From Streptomyces sp. SPB162 (GTDB taxonomy: Bacteria > Actinomycetota > Actinomycetes > Streptomycetales > Streptomycetaceae), in NCBI RefSeq assembly GCF_029504575.1, contig NZ_JAQFII010000001.1, positions 4,719,001 through 4,783,000 of the forward strand: 64,000 nt of DNA. Direction: 5' to 3'. Shown here one piece after another: positions 18,565 to 27,960 of this stretch. Positions within the stretch are counted from its first letter, which is position 1; every line of letters begins with the position of its first letter. The notes beneath the pieces are model-generated. The model was not told the DNA's origin, ran no database searches, and saw nothing but the letters and a program-made list of their open reading frames with translations. The position numbers and the translations under genes are program-made.

Positions 18565-18582
18565 GGCAGGAAGCCCTTCCGT

Positions 18583-18737
18583 GAACCGCTTACCGGGTTA
18601 GCTGTCGGGTTCGGGCTGTCGGAAGGTCGCCCTACGGTCCTTGCGGGACGTCCCTCGTGGGATATCCCGTGCGGACCGATTCACCCCAGTGGTGCTCGTG
18701 GGTCCCCGGCTGCGGCCTCGCGGCCGCACTCAGCGGA
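18583..18737 (-). ncRNA. c-di-AMP (ydaO-yuaA) riboswitch upstream of NlpC/P60 copy 3
   Basis: Minus-strand leader with the same ordered blocks as the element at 17020-17166: CCGGGGACCC, GGGGUGAAUCGG, GUAGGGCGACCUUCCG, AGCCCGAACCCGACAGCUAACC, GGUAAGCGG. One loop has a long GC hairpin (GGACGUCCCGCAAGGACCG area). Ends are approximate. It is expected to sense c-di-AMP and control the hydrolase gene. Confidence 0.9.
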
Positions 18738-18791
18738 GACGGTCCGTGACGGCGTGTTGCCGAAGGGGAGGACGGACCGTCTGGTCCGGCA

Positions 18792-18803
18792 CGGTAGCCA
18801 ACT
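18792..18803 (-). promoter_or_regulatory. Putative promoter core of NlpC/P60 copy 3
   Basis: AGTTGGCTACCG on the minus strand, the partner of the sequence at 17221-17232, about 55 nt before the riboswitch. The rest of the 18804-18990 stretch should hold the divergent pcrA promoter; a TAGACT -10-like box lies just before the pcrA start. Confidence 0.45.
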
Positions 18804-18990
18804 CTCCTGTCCTGTGGGAAGAGCGGTGTCCGATAGGCCCGAAACCATTTCGTGATGTGCGCGCAAAGACCGGATGCGACAGCGGAGAGTGACGAAACTG
18901 TCGGAGTCGGTCAAGCGCGGTCCCCGCCCGTGGCGGACTCTCGCCAGCCGAGTACGAGGTGTCAGTGGGGGCGCCTAGACTCGGGAGGCG

Positions 18991-21445
18991 ATGAGCAGCC
19001 TCTTTGACGACAGCTTCCTGGCCGACCTCCAGGCCCCCGACCACGCGTCGGAATCCGCCCCGCCGCCCCCGGAGCACGGCTCCGCGCACGGGCCGGACGA
19101 CGCGGCGGACGACCTCTTCGGCGGGCGCTTCCACGAGCCCCCGCAAGGCGGCCGGGACGCGTACTACCGGGACGGGGCGGCCCGCCCCGTGGTCGACCCC
19201 GCCCAGCTCCTGGAGGGGCTGAACGAGCAGCAGCGCGCCGCCGTCGTGCACGCGGGCGGCCCGCTGCTCATCGTCGCGGGCGCCGGATCGGGCAATGACG
19301 CGGGTGCTGACGCACCGCATCGCGCACCTGCTGGGTACCCGGGGGGCACACCCGGGCGAGATCCTCGCGATCACCTTCACGAACAAGGCCGCGGGCGAGA
19401 TGAAGGAACGCGTCGGCGATCTCGTCGGCGCGCGCGCCAACGCGATGTGGGTCATGACCTTCCACAGCGCGTGCGTGCGCATCCTGCGCCGCGAGAGCAA
19501 GAAGCTCGGCTTCACCTCCAGCTTCTCGATCTACGACGCCGCCGACTCCAAGCGGCTCATGGCGCTCGTCTGCCGGGACCTGGACCTCGACCCCAAGCAG
19601 TTCCCGCCGAAGGCGTTCAGCGCCAAGGTCTCGAACCTCAAGAACGAGCTGATCGACGAGGAGGACTACGCCCGGCAGGCGGAGAACCCCTTCGAGAAGC
19701 ACGTCGCCGAGGCGTACGCGCTCTACCAGGCGAGGCTGCGCGAGGCCAACGCCCTGGACTTCGACGACATCATCATGACCACGGTGCACCTGCTCCAGGC
19801 GTTCCCGGACGTCTCCGAGCACTACCGGCGCCGCTTCCGCCACGTCCTCGTGGACGAGTACCAGGACACCAACCACGCCCAGTACACCCTGGTGCGCGAG
19901 CTGGTCGGTACCGGCGACCACACCGCCGAGCTGTGCGTGGTGGGTGACGCGGACCAGAGCATCTATGCCTTCCGCGGCGCGACCATCCGCAACATCCTCC
20001 AGTTCGAGGAGGACTACCCGCAGGCGACGACGATCCTGCTGGAGCAGAACTACCGCTCCACCCAGACGATCCTCACGGCCGCCAACGCCGTCATCGAGCG
20101 CAACGCGGGCCGCCGCGCCAAGAACCTGTGGACCGACGCCGGCGACGGCCCCGTCATCACGGGCTACGTCGCCGACCACGAGCACGACGAGGCGCAGTAC
20201 ATCGCCGAGGAGATCGACCGGCTGACGGACGCGGGCGACTCCCGCCCCGGAGACGTCGCCGTCTTCTACCGGACCAACGCCCAGTCGCGTGTCTTCGAAG
20301 AGGTCTTCATCCGCGTCGGGCTGCCCTACAAGGTCGTCGGCGGGGTGCGGTTCTACGAGCGCAAGGAGGTCCGCGACATCCTCGCGTACCTGCGCGTCCT
20401 GTCGAACCCCGAGGACACCGTCCCGCTCCGGCGGATCCTGAACGTGCCCAAGCGCGGCATCGGCGACCGGGCCGAGGCGATGATCGACGCTCTGTCGCTG
20501 CGCGAGAAGATCTCCTTCTCGCAGGCGCTGCGCCGGGTCGACGAGGCGTACGGCATGGCCGCCCGCTCCTCCAACGCGGTGAAGAAGTTCAACACGCTGC
20601 TGGAGGAGTTGCGCACCATCGTCGAGTCGGGCGCCGGTCCCGCGGTCGTTCTCGAAGCGGTGATGGAGCGGACGGGGTACCTGGCGGAGCTCCAGGCCTC
20701 CACGGACCCGCAGGACGAGACCCGCATCGAGAACCTGCAGGAACTCGCCGCCGTCGCCCTGGAGTTCGAGCAGGAGCGGGCGGCGGCGGAGGACGCGGAG
20801 CCCGGAACCCTCTCCGAGTTCCTGGAGCGTGTCGCGCTGGTCGCCGACTCGGACCAGATCCCGGACGACGAGGAGGGGGGCGGCGTCATAACGCTGATGA
20901 CGCTGCACACCGCGAAGGGTCTGGAGTTTCCGGTGGTCTTCCTCACCGGCATGGAGGACGGGGTCTTCCCGCACATGCGGGCCCTGGGACAGGCCAAGGA
21001 GCTGGAGGAGGAACGGCGACTGGCGTACGTCGGCATCACGCGGGCGCGCGAGCGGCTCTACGTGACGCGGTCGACGATGCGCAGCGCCTGGGGCCAGCCC
21101 TCGTACAACCCGGCCTCGCGCTTCCTGGAGGAGATCCCGCCCACGCTGATCAACTGGAAGCGGACCGGCCCGCCGGCCGGTCCGGGTGCGGCGATGTCCG
21201 CGGCCGCGTCGTCGTTGTCGTCCTCGCGCGCGAAGGCGGGCCCGAAGGGCTTCGCGACGCGGCGTGCGACCGACCGTCCGGTGATCGCCCTGACGGTGGG
21301 GGACCGGGTGACGCACGACCAGTTCGGGCTCGGGACGGTCGTCGGGGTCAGCGGCAGCGGATCCGAGGCACAGGCGACCGTCGACTTCGGCGAGGAGAAG
21401 CCGAAGCGGCTGCTGCTGAGGTACGCGCCCGTCCAGAAGCTCTGA
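18991..21445 (+). CDS. pcrA: ATP-dependent DNA helicase PcrA/UvrD, frameshifted as sequenced
   Basis: Superfamily 1 3'-5' helicase for DNA repair and removal of replication obstacles. The N-terminal acidic leader (MSSLFDDSFLADLQ) and Q-motif region LNEQQRAAVVHAGGP are in one frame up to GAGSG. The rest (TRVLTHRIAHLL onward) is one base out. The break is inside Walker A: GGC AAT G at 19291-19297 should read GGC AAG, so one inserted T at about 19296 destroys the catalytic Lys codon. Repaired length is 817 aa, normal for actinobacterial PcrA. Other motifs: FTNKAAGEMKER, VDEYQDTNHAQ, GDADQSIYAFRGA, TLHTAKGLEFPVVF, ITRARERLYV. Since pcrA is usually important for viability, sequencing error is likely. 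Confidence 0.92.
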
Positions 21446-21462
21446 CGCCCGGCGTGTCGGTC

Positions 21463-21488
21463 GGCCGGGCGGCTTCGCCGTCCCGGCC
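21463..21488. terminator. Bidirectional hairpin between pcrA and the M23 peptidase gene
   Basis: Stem GGCCGGG (21463-21469) with CCCGGCC (21482-21488), inner CGGC-TTC-GCCG, between two convergent stop codons. Confidence 0.6.
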
Positions 21489-21515
21489 TTCCGCCTCAGC
21501 CGTCGGTGAGCTGGG

Positions 21516-22979
21516 TCAGCGGGGGTCGAGGCCGTGCGCGAGCAGCCACGGCAGCGGGTCGATCGGCGTCCCGCCGTGCGGCCGGACCTCCAGGTGCAGG
21601 TGCGGGCCCGTGGTGTTGCCGGTGTTGCCCGAGTACGCGATGACCTGGCCGGCCTTGACCTTGCCGGAGCGGATCTTGGTGCTGCTGAGGTGGCAGTACC
21701 AGGTCTCGGTGCCGTCGGCGGCGGTCACTATGGCCATGTTGCCGTAGGAGCTGTTCCACTGCGTGCGGATCGTGCCGTCGGTCACGGCCGACACGGGAGT
21801 TCCGGGATCGACCGGGAAGTCGATGCCGGTGTGCAGCGCCATCCAGTTCACACCGGACTGGCCGTAGTACGCGCTCAGTCCGCGCTGCGAGACCGGCAGC
21901 AGGAACTTCGGCCGCAGGGCCTCCTTGCGCGCCACCGCGTCGGCCTTCGCCTTCTTCGCGGCGGCCTCGCGGTCCTTGAGGTCGATCCGTTCCTGCGTAC
22001 GGCTGGCGCGGGTGGCGAAGTCGTCCGCGTCGGAGGTGACTCCGGCGAGCTGCGTGTCGAGTTTCGAGACGGGCGCGTTGCCGGGCGCCTTGCCCGACGC
22101 TTCGGTCTTGGTCGACGCATGGGCGCCGGGCACGTCGGTGATGGCCGCGGCGGCGCAGGCCGCCACACCCATGACGGCGACGGACGGCACCGCGATGGTG
22201 AGCAGCGCGGAGCGCTTCGCAGGCCGCTTGCGGCGGCTGCCGGCGCCGCGCGGGGCCGACGGGACGAAGGCCACGTCGTCGGACTCGGGCACGGACTCGG
22301 GCACGGAGTCGTCGAGTTCGGCTTCGGCCTCGGGCTCGTGCCCGGGTGTGGAGTCGGGCTCGGGGTCGGGCTCCGGCTGCTCCGGCTCGTACGCGTACTC
22401 GGGGGTGTATGCGGCGGCCGCCTCGGCCGCCTCGTTCGTGTAACCGGTGCCGTACGTGTTCCCGTACGTGTCTCCGTACGAGTTCTCGTAGGCGTCCGTG
22501 TAGTGCGGTGCCACGGGCTCCGGCGCGTAACCGTGCTCGACGCCGCCGGTGTCCCACGAGGTCGTGTCGTAGGACGTCGTGTCGTACGTGCCGGTCGGAT
22601 AGCTACCGGTGTCCTGACCTGGGGCGTTGTAGCCGTACGCCGGGTACTGGCCGGAGTCCCACTCCTGCTGCGGCTGCTGCGCCTGCGGCTGGGACTGCTC
22701 CGGGTACGTCGGATAGCTGCCCGTCTGCGCCTGCCAGAAGCCGCTCGCGTCGTAGCTGCCCGTCTCGAAGGCGGACGCGTCGTAGCCGTGCTGCGCCGGC
22801 TGCGGGACAAACGCGTAGCTGCCCGTGGCGCCCTGGTCCGGGGTGCCGGCCATCGCTCCGAAGAGCGCATCGCCGTCGGCGAAGGTAGTGCCGATGTTCT
22901 GGTACGAGCCCGTTGTATAGGGGTCGTAGCCGTAAGCACCGTAGTCGGGGGCGTACCCCGACGGGTGACGATCGTTCAC
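21516..22979 (-). CDS. M23 family metallopeptidase, membrane-anchored, Tyr-rich N-terminus
   Basis: 487 aa. The first 200 residues are low-complexity with repeated TGSY/GSYP-type units. A basic patch and one membrane helix follow (about residues 250-275, LLTIAVPSVAVMGVAACAA), then a short coiled coil (about 290-345) and the C-terminal M23 (lysostaphin-like) domain. Zinc ligand motifs HTGIDF and HLHLEVRP are intact. It is expected to cut peptide cross-bridges of peptidoglycan outside the membrane. It converges on pcrA. The long Tyr/Gly-rich cytoplasmic tail is unusual and may be a protein-interaction region. Confidence 0.88.
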   Translation of the reverse strand: MNDRHPSGYAPDYGAYGYDPYTTGSYQNIGTTFADGDALFGAMAGTPDQGATGSYAFVPQPAQHGYDASAFETGSYDASGFWQAQTGSYPTYPEQSQPQAQQPQQEWDSGQYPAYGYNAPGQDTGSYPTGTYDTTSYDTTSWDTGGVEHGYAPEPVAPHYTDAYENSYGDTYGNTYGTGYTNEAAEAAAAYTPEYAYEPEQPEPDPEPDSTPGHEPEAEAELDDSVPESVPESDDVAFVPSAPRGAGSRRKRPAKRSALLTIAVPSVAVMGVAACAAAAITDVPGAHASTKTEASGKAPGNAPVSKLDTQLAGVTSDADDFATRASRTQERIDLKDREAAAKKAKADAVARKEALRPKFLLPVSQRGLSAYYGQSGVNWMALHTGIDFPVDPGTPVSAVTDGTIRTQWNSSYGNMAIVTAADGTETWYCHLSSTKIRSGKVKAGQVIAYSGNTGNTTGPHLHLEVRPHGGTPIDPLPWLLAHGLDPR

Positions 22980-23107
22980 CGCCTACTTCTCTTTCGCTTC
23001 GGCAGCAGGAGAATTAGCGGTGACTGTAGCCCCCTACCCCCGACGGCGACAATCTTCAGCGGGTTCGGGATCCGCACAATGCGTTGTGTTCGAATTGAAT
23101 TCGACGG

Positions 23108-24073
23108 CTATGCCGCGTTCTCCACGCCCATCGCACGCTCCTCGCCGATCAGCGCCTGCCGGATCCCGGCCGCCACGGCGGCGTGCGCCGGCAGTGCGAG
23201 ATGCCCGATTCCCGTGACTTGCACATTGTGTACCGCCAGGTCGGGGTGGTCGATGCGGGCGGTTTCCGCCGGGATCATCAATTGGTCCAGGTCGCTCCAG
23301 AAGGCGACGAAATGCGTGCGGCAGCCGGGGGCCGGTTCGGTCAATTCGCGCAGGAGGCCGGAACCCGGACGCATTTGCCGAACGATCGGGTGCGGCGCCA
23401 GCAGCGGAGCGATCCGTGTGCCGGAGTGCGGGGTTCCCAGCGTCACCAGCGTGCGGACCCGGGCGTCGCCGCCGAGCCGCTGTACGTAGTAGCGGGCGAT
23501 CAGACCGCCCAGGCTGTGGCCGACGATGTCCAGCCGGCGCTGCCCCGTCTGTTCGCAGATCTGTTCGACGTGGCGGCCGAGCATCGCGGCGGCCGTACGG
23601 ACGTCGCAGCTCAGCGGGGAGTAGTTCAGCGCCCGGACGTGCGTCCAGCCGTGCCTCCCCAGGGAGCGGCGCAGGAGGGTGAAGACCGAGCGGTTGTCGG
23701 CGAAGCCGTGCAGCAGGAGGACCGGAGGGTGCGCGGGGCCGGCGGTCCGCAGCCGCGTCGCGGCGGAACCCGCGGCGGTCCCCGCCGGCGGGTTCGCGAG
23801 GGACTCCGTGGGCGGGCCCGTGTCGGGGCCCGTCCCCGAGGCCGTCCCCGTCCCCGAGCCCGTCCCCGTCCCCGAGCCCGTAACCGGGTCCGGGCCCGTG
23901 TCCCTGGAGGGTCCGGTGCCGGGGCCGGAGGGGGGACGCTCGGGGAGGATGCCCGTTGGATAGAGCAGGAGATGGCCGGTCAGGATGACGAGCTCCAGCA
24001 CGGCGGCCCGAACGACGGCTGTACTGCGTAGCCAGCGGCCCGTGGCGACGGATCCGAACGACTGGGCGCTCAT
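23108..24073 (-). CDS. Alpha/beta hydrolase, lipase-like
   Basis: 321 aa. The ATG at 24073 (MSAQSFGSVA) follows GGGAGGTG. One N-terminal hydrophobic segment (AVLELVILTGHLLLYPTG) is followed by a repetitive Gly-Thr/Pro linker (about residues 55-85) coded by hexanucleotide repeats, then an alpha/beta hydrolase fold: LLLHGFADNRS (oxyanion loop), GHSLGGLIARYY (nucleophile Ser), an Asp in AFWSDLDQL and GIGHLAL for the catalytic His. Resembles EstA-type triacylglycerol lipases. Probably surface-located. Substrate unknown. Confidence 0.85.
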   Translation of the reverse strand: MSAQSFGSVATGRWLRSTAVVRAAVLELVILTGHLLLYPTGILPERPPSGPGTGPSRDTGPDPVTGSGTGTGSGTGTASGTGPDTGPPTESLANPPAGTAAGSAATRLRTAGPAHPPVLLLHGFADNRSVFTLLRRSLGRHGWTHVRALNYSPLSCDVRTAAAMLGRHVEQICEQTGQRRLDIVGHSLGGLIARYYVQRLGGDARVRTLVTLGTPHSGTRIAPLLAPHPIVRQMRPGSGLLRELTEPAPGCRTHFVAFWSDLDQLMIPAETARIDHPDLAVHNVQVTGIGHLALPAHAAVAAGIRQALIGEERAMGVENAA

Positions 24074-24386
24074 GGCCCACCTCCCGTGCGGCACGACGGG
24101 AGACAGCTCCGTCCCCCGTGCGCCCTAGTCCCCCATGTCCGGAGAGCCGTCTTCCCAGCTCCCGCCTCTCCGGGTATGCATCGGGCCCGCGGGTCGACCT
24201 CCGGCGGAACGGAGGACGGCGGCAGGCCCAACGTGTTGCGAACGTGTCCCTTCGTGTGATTTCCCCCTCGCTCAGCACCGCGAAACTGTCAGGTACGGGA
24301 TGCTGGAGATAACGTTCGTTCACACTCGGTCCCGCTTGTGGTCCCGCTCGGTCGGCGATGGCGCCGGCAATGTCATGGAGGCAGTG
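24074..24386. other. Divergent intergenic region, lipase / mutase small subunit
   Basis: 313 bp that must hold promoters for both divergent genes. I see a TTGCGAACG and GATAACG-like AT-richer stretch around 24235-24320 but no clear -35/-10 pair, repeat or RNA motif. Confidence 0.4.
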
Positions 24387-24800
24387 ATGGGAGTGTCCGG
24401 TCCGATCCGCGTGGTGGTGGCCAAGCCGGGTCTCGACGGTCATGATCGCGGAGCCAAGGTCATCGCCAGGGCGCTGCGCGACGCCGGCATGGAGGTCATC
24501 TACACGGGCCTGCACCAGACGCCGGAGCAGGTGGTCGACACGGCGATCCAGGAGGACGCCGACGCGATCGGGCTCTCCATCCTCTCGGGAGCGCACATGA
24601 CGCTCTTCGCGAAGGTCCTCGACCTGTTGAAGGATCGCGACGCCCTGGACATCAAGGTCTTCGGCGGCGGCATCATCCCCGAGGCGGACATCGCCCCGCT
24701 CAAGGAGCTCGGCGTCGCGGAGATCTTCACCCCCGGCACGCCGACCACCGACGCCGTCGCCTGGGTCCGGGCCAATGTCCGCCAGGGCGCCGAGGCCTGA
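24387..24800 (+). CDS. icmB: Cobalamin-binding small subunit of an acyl-CoA mutase (isobutyryl-CoA mutase type)
   Basis: 137 aa, only a B12-binding domain: base-off motif DGHDRG (D-x-H-x-x-G), SILSG and FGGGII. The stand-alone length matches IcmB, which pairs with a separate IcmA to interconvert isobutyryl-CoA and n-butyryl-CoA. It could instead serve a 2-hydroxyisobutyryl-CoA mutase. GGAGG at 24377-24381 sets the ATG at 24387 as start. No large subunit is encoded nearby; in S. coelicolor icmA and icmB are also unlinked, from memory. Confidence 0.82.
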   Translation: MGVSGPIRVVVAKPGLDGHDRGAKVIARALRDAGMEVIYTGLHQTPEQVVDTAIQEDADAIGLSILSGAHMTLFAKVLDLLKDRDALDIKVFGGGIIPEADIAPLKELGVAEIFTPGTPTTDAVAWVRANVRQGAEA

Positions 24801-24810
24801 ACCGGTCGGA

Positions 24811-24851
24811 ACCGGCCTGATCGGCGGCCCCGGCCGGCTCATCAGGCCGGT
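24811..24851. terminator. Bidirectional hairpin between mutase subunit and DUF5691 genes
   Basis: Perfect 11-bp stem, 24811-24821 with 24841-24851, enclosing a GC-rich inner loop. It overlaps the stop codon of the convergent DUF5691 gene. Confidence 0.6.
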
Positions 24852-26455
24852 GGGGACGGGGCCTGCGGGTCCAGTTCCGCCAGCATCACGCACCGTAGGT
24901 GCAACGTGCTGACCAGCCGCTGGAACGCCTCCGCCCAGTAGCCGGCCGCGCCGGGCGATCCGTCGTCAGGCTCTTCCGTCACGGCGGTCAGGGCGGTGAG
25001 TCGATCGGCCTCCGCCGGGTCGAGACACCGTTCGGCCAGGCCCATCACCCCGCTGAAGCTCCACGGATAACTCCCGGCGTCCCGGGCGATGTCGAGAGCG
25101 TCGACCACGGCCCGGCCCAGCGGCCCGGCCCAGGGGACGGCGCAGACACCGAGCATCTGGAACGCCTCGGACAGGCCGTGGGTGGCGATGAAGCGGGCCA
25201 CCCAGTCCGCGCGCTCCTCCTCCGGCAGGATCGACAGCAGCTTGGCCGGGTCGCCCACCGCGGCCACCGGTGACGCGGGCGCGGGCGGGGGTCCGAGCAG
25301 GGCGCGGGCCCACGCGGGGTCGCGCTGGCGCACCGCGGCCCGGCACCAGGCGGCGTGCAGATCGGGCTGCCAGTCGTCCGCCACGGGCAACGCGATGATC
25401 TCCTCGGGGCCGCGGCCGCCGAACCGGGCGGTCCAGGTGGCCAGCGGCGCCGCTTCCACCAGCTGACCGAACCACCAGGCGCGCTCTCCGCGGCCGTTCG
25501 GGGGATGCGGGGCGACACCGTCCCGTTCCATCGCGGCGTCGCACTCGTACGGCGCCTCCACCAGAACGCCGATTCCCGCCATGTTCTCCCCGGAACCCAG
25601 CGAGACGCAGCTGCGGGCCCGCTCGGCCATCCGGCCGGCCAGCGCGGAGCCGGGCAGCGCGGAGAGCAGCTCGGCCGCGGTCGCCCGGACGTTGCGGCTG
25701 CGGTCGGTCAGCGCCTGTTCCAGGAACGGCTCGTCGGCGGGCGACAGTCCCGCGCGCAGCGAGTCGAGGAACATCAACCGGTCTTCGGCCCGCTCGTCGC
25801 TCCAGGTCGACCGCAGCAGCGCGAGCGCGCCCTGCGCGTCCTGGCCGCGCAGCCGGGTCAGCAGGGCGACCCGCTCGGCGAACAGCCCCTCGTCCCACAG
25901 CCGCCGGATCGCCGCCGTGTCCCCGGCCGCCGGCTCCAGGCCCCTGACCCCGGCCCGCAGCGCGAACCGCCAGTCCGGGTTCAGCTCGGCCAGCCACAGC
26001 GCGCGGGGGCCTGCCAGCGCCAGGGCGTCGGTCCGCAGGTCGGTTCTGGCGCGGGCGGCGTCCAACAGGTCGGGCAGGACCGCGGGCGGTGCGGCGTAGC
26101 CGTGCCGGCCGGCCGCGGCGAGCCACTGCGGGAGCAGCTCGGCGAGGTTGGGGGCGGTGCCGCGCCTGCCGGACGAGCCACCGCCCGCCGAACGGTCCGC
26201 CAGCAGCAGTCCCAGCCGCCGGCGGGCCGCCTCGGGCAGCACCGGCCGCCCGTCCGGGGCGGCGGCCACCGGCCGCTCCCGCGCCGTGGCCGGCCGCAGG
26301 CCCGCACGGCGGCGCAGGGTGCCGATCGCCGCCGCGTCGAGCAGCTCGACCGCCGGGTCCAGGCCGGGGTGCCCGTCCACGGCCAGGGGCGGTCTGCGGC
26401 GGTCCGTGCCGAGCAGCGCGCTCCCGACCAAGTCGCTCCAGCCGGCGTTCATCAT
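24842..26455 (-). CDS. DUF5691 family protein of a MoxR/VWA-associated cluster
   Basis: 537 aa. The start is one of two adjacent ATGs at 26455/26452 after GAGGAGGAAAGG. It opens SDLVGSALLGTDRRRPP, a stretch I associate with DUF5691. The body is Ala/Leu/Arg-rich and looks helical and repeat-like (TDRSRNVRATAAELLSALPG resembles a HEAT-type repeat). No membrane segment or enzyme motif. It is second in a minus-strand operon behind the SWIM protein gene (62-nt gap) and faces the AAA/DUF5682/VWA operon. It probably serves as a scaffold or adaptor of that system; that is inference from context. Confidence 0.75.
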   Translation of the reverse strand: MMNAGWSDLVGSALLGTDRRRPPLAVDGHPGLDPAVELLDAAAIGTLRRRAGLRPATARERPVAAAPDGRPVLPEAARRRLGLLLADRSAGGGSSGRRGTAPNLAELLPQWLAAAGRHGYAAPPAVLPDLLDAARARTDLRTDALALAGPRALWLAELNPDWRFALRAGVRGLEPAAGDTAAIRRLWDEGLFAERVALLTRLRGQDAQGALALLRSTWSDERAEDRLMFLDSLRAGLSPADEPFLEQALTDRSRNVRATAAELLSALPGSALAGRMAERARSCVSLGSGENMAGIGVLVEAPYECDAAMERDGVAPHPPNGRGERAWWFGQLVEAAPLATWTARFGGRGPEEIIALPVADDWQPDLHAAWCRAAVRQRDPAWARALLGPPPAPASPVAAVGDPAKLLSILPEEERADWVARFIATHGLSEAFQMLGVCAVPWAGPLGRAVVDALDIARDAGSYPWSFSGVMGLAERCLDPAEADRLTALTAVTEEPDDGSPGAAGYWAEAFQRLVSTLHLRCVMLAELDPQAPSPPA

Positions 26456-26516
26456 GGCTCCGCCTTTCCTCCTCGATCGGGTGCGGACGCGGCTCCACGT
26501 CCGCGTCCGGGACGGC

Positions 26517-27833
26517 CTACAACGGGACGGGGACGGCATCCGGGCCCCAGGCCGTGAGGGGGCGGACGCCGGTGTGGCCGAGCTCGGCGAAGAGCGTGAC
26601 CGGGTAGCCGCCGGAGACGGCGGCGAGCCGCCAGGGGCCGCGCCCGGCGATCGGCAGCGCGTCCCGGCCGTCGGCGTCGGCGAGCTGCCAGCCGCCGGAA
26701 TCGGTGCCCGGTATGGGGACGACGCCGGACAGGACGACCGGCCAGGCGTCGAGCCACGGATCGTCCGCGAGGGCGGCCCCGTACGCGGCGAGGGCCGTCC
26801 CGACCGGGACACCGGCGGGGACCGCGCCGGGTGCGGCCGGCCCGTGGCTCTCGCCGAGCACGGCGCGCAGCGGCCGGGCCGCGGGGTAGAAGGCGACCTC
26901 GGCGTCCAGGCTCAGGCCGACCGGGAGTGCCTGCTCCGGCGCCCGGCCCGCCGCGCCGAAGGCGAGGAGCATCGCGACCCGGCCCGATCCGGCGCCGTGC
27001 AGCCAGATCCGACGGGTGATCAGCCGGTCGTCCGACGTGTCGAGTTGCGAGAGCACCAGCCAGCGGTCGCGGACGGTGGGCCCGGCCAGCAGCTCCGCCG
27101 CGTCCGTGGTGAAGCCGACGCGGGAGCGCACCGTGGCGGCCAGCGGACCGGGCAGCCGTTCCTCGGCGAGGTAGCCCCGGGTGAGCAGATGGAGCAGCGA
27201 GGACTCCTCCAGCAGCCGCGAGGGCCAGTCACCGCCCCCCGCGGCGACCGCGCCCAACTCCCGCACGCGGGTGGCCAGCCCCGGCGCCTGCGCGTCCACC
27301 ATCCGGGCCGCGATCTCGTCCCACCGCTGGTAGCCCTCCCGGTCGGCGCCCGCCAAACCGCCGCGCAGCAGGTCGGTCAGCCGCTGCTCCAACTCCGTCA
27401 CACCCGCCGTCACGCGTTGGGCGCGCCGCTCGGCACGCCGCCGCGCGGCCTCCGGATCGGCGGGCTTCGCGGGCCCGGCCGCGGCGGCCCTGGTCCGTTC
27501 CTGCCGGCTGTCGAGCCACTCGGCCACCCACTCCGGCGCCTCCGCCGGCCCGACGGCCCCGCCTGATGACTCGGACCACAGGAGCAGCAGCCCGAGCGCG
27601 TGTTTGCAGGGGAACTTGCGACTCGGACAACTGCACTTGTAGCCGGGCCCTTTCGTGTCCACGACCGTCTGGTACGGCTTGCTGCCGCTGCCCGCGCACA
27701 GACCCCAGACCGCCGCCCGTGCCGTGCCCGTACCGGACCAGGACGCGGGCAGGGCGAGCCTGGTCCCGGCCTTCCGTGAGGCAGCGTCAGGAGCCAACGC
27801 CAGCACCTGATCCGTACTCCACCGTTCCTCCAT
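26517..27833 (-). CDS. SWIM zinc finger domain protein
   Basis: 438 aa from the ATG at 27833 (MEERWSTDQVL). The SWIM motif CxC-x(n)-CxH is seen as CSCPSRKFPCKH near residue 70, which binds zinc and mediates nucleic acid or protein contacts. The rest is Ala/Arg-rich without a recognisable enzyme domain. It heads the operon with DUF5691 and is divergent from the AAA ATPase gene over 127 bp. The gene set resembles E. coli yehQ (SWIM) next to yehL, yehM and yehP. Function unknown in both. Confidence 0.82.
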   Translation of the reverse strand: MEERWSTDQVLALAPDAASRKAGTRLALPASWSGTGTARAAVWGLCAGSGSKPYQTVVDTKGPGYKCSCPSRKFPCKHALGLLLLWSESSGGAVGPAEAPEWVAEWLDSRQERTRAAAAGPAKPADPEAARRRAERRAQRVTAGVTELEQRLTDLLRGGLAGADREGYQRWDEIAARMVDAQAPGLATRVRELGAVAAGGGDWPSRLLEESSLLHLLTRGYLAEERLPGPLAATVRSRVGFTTDAAELLAGPTVRDRWLVLSQLDTSDDRLITRRIWLHGAGSGRVAMLLAFGAAGRAPEQALPVGLSLDAEVAFYPAARPLRAVLGESHGPAAPGAVPAGVPVGTALAAYGAALADDPWLDAWPVVLSGVVPIPGTDSGGWQLADADGRDALPIAGRGPWRLAAVSGGYPVTLFAELGHTGVRPLTAWGPDAVPVPL

Positions 27834-27960
27834 GCCACGACCGTAGGTGCCGCCACTGACAACGCGTCCGACCTGCGGCTTCACCCGTTGTCAGTGGTGT
27901 GGTGCATGGTGGAAACAGCTGCGGGACCGAGGGGTTCCGCGGTAGTCGACAGGGGGATTC
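27834..27960. promoter_or_regulatory. Divergent promoter region of the SWIM/AAA cluster
   Basis: 127 bp separating both operons. The inverted repeat CTGACAACG (27856-27864) / CGTTGTCAG (27885-27893) is a good operator candidate and would allow both arms to be co-regulated. Confidence 0.5.

Noticed and set aside
19268-21316. 682-codon open frame antisense to pcrA
   Set aside because: A GC-rich codon shadow: the third-position bias of pcrA keeps the antisense frame open. Composition is Arg/Val/Gly-rich without motifs.
21534-23489. 651-codon open frame antisense to the M23 peptidase and lipase genes
   Set aside because: Crosses two genes on the other strand and the gap between them; low-complexity Arg/Gly/Val translation.
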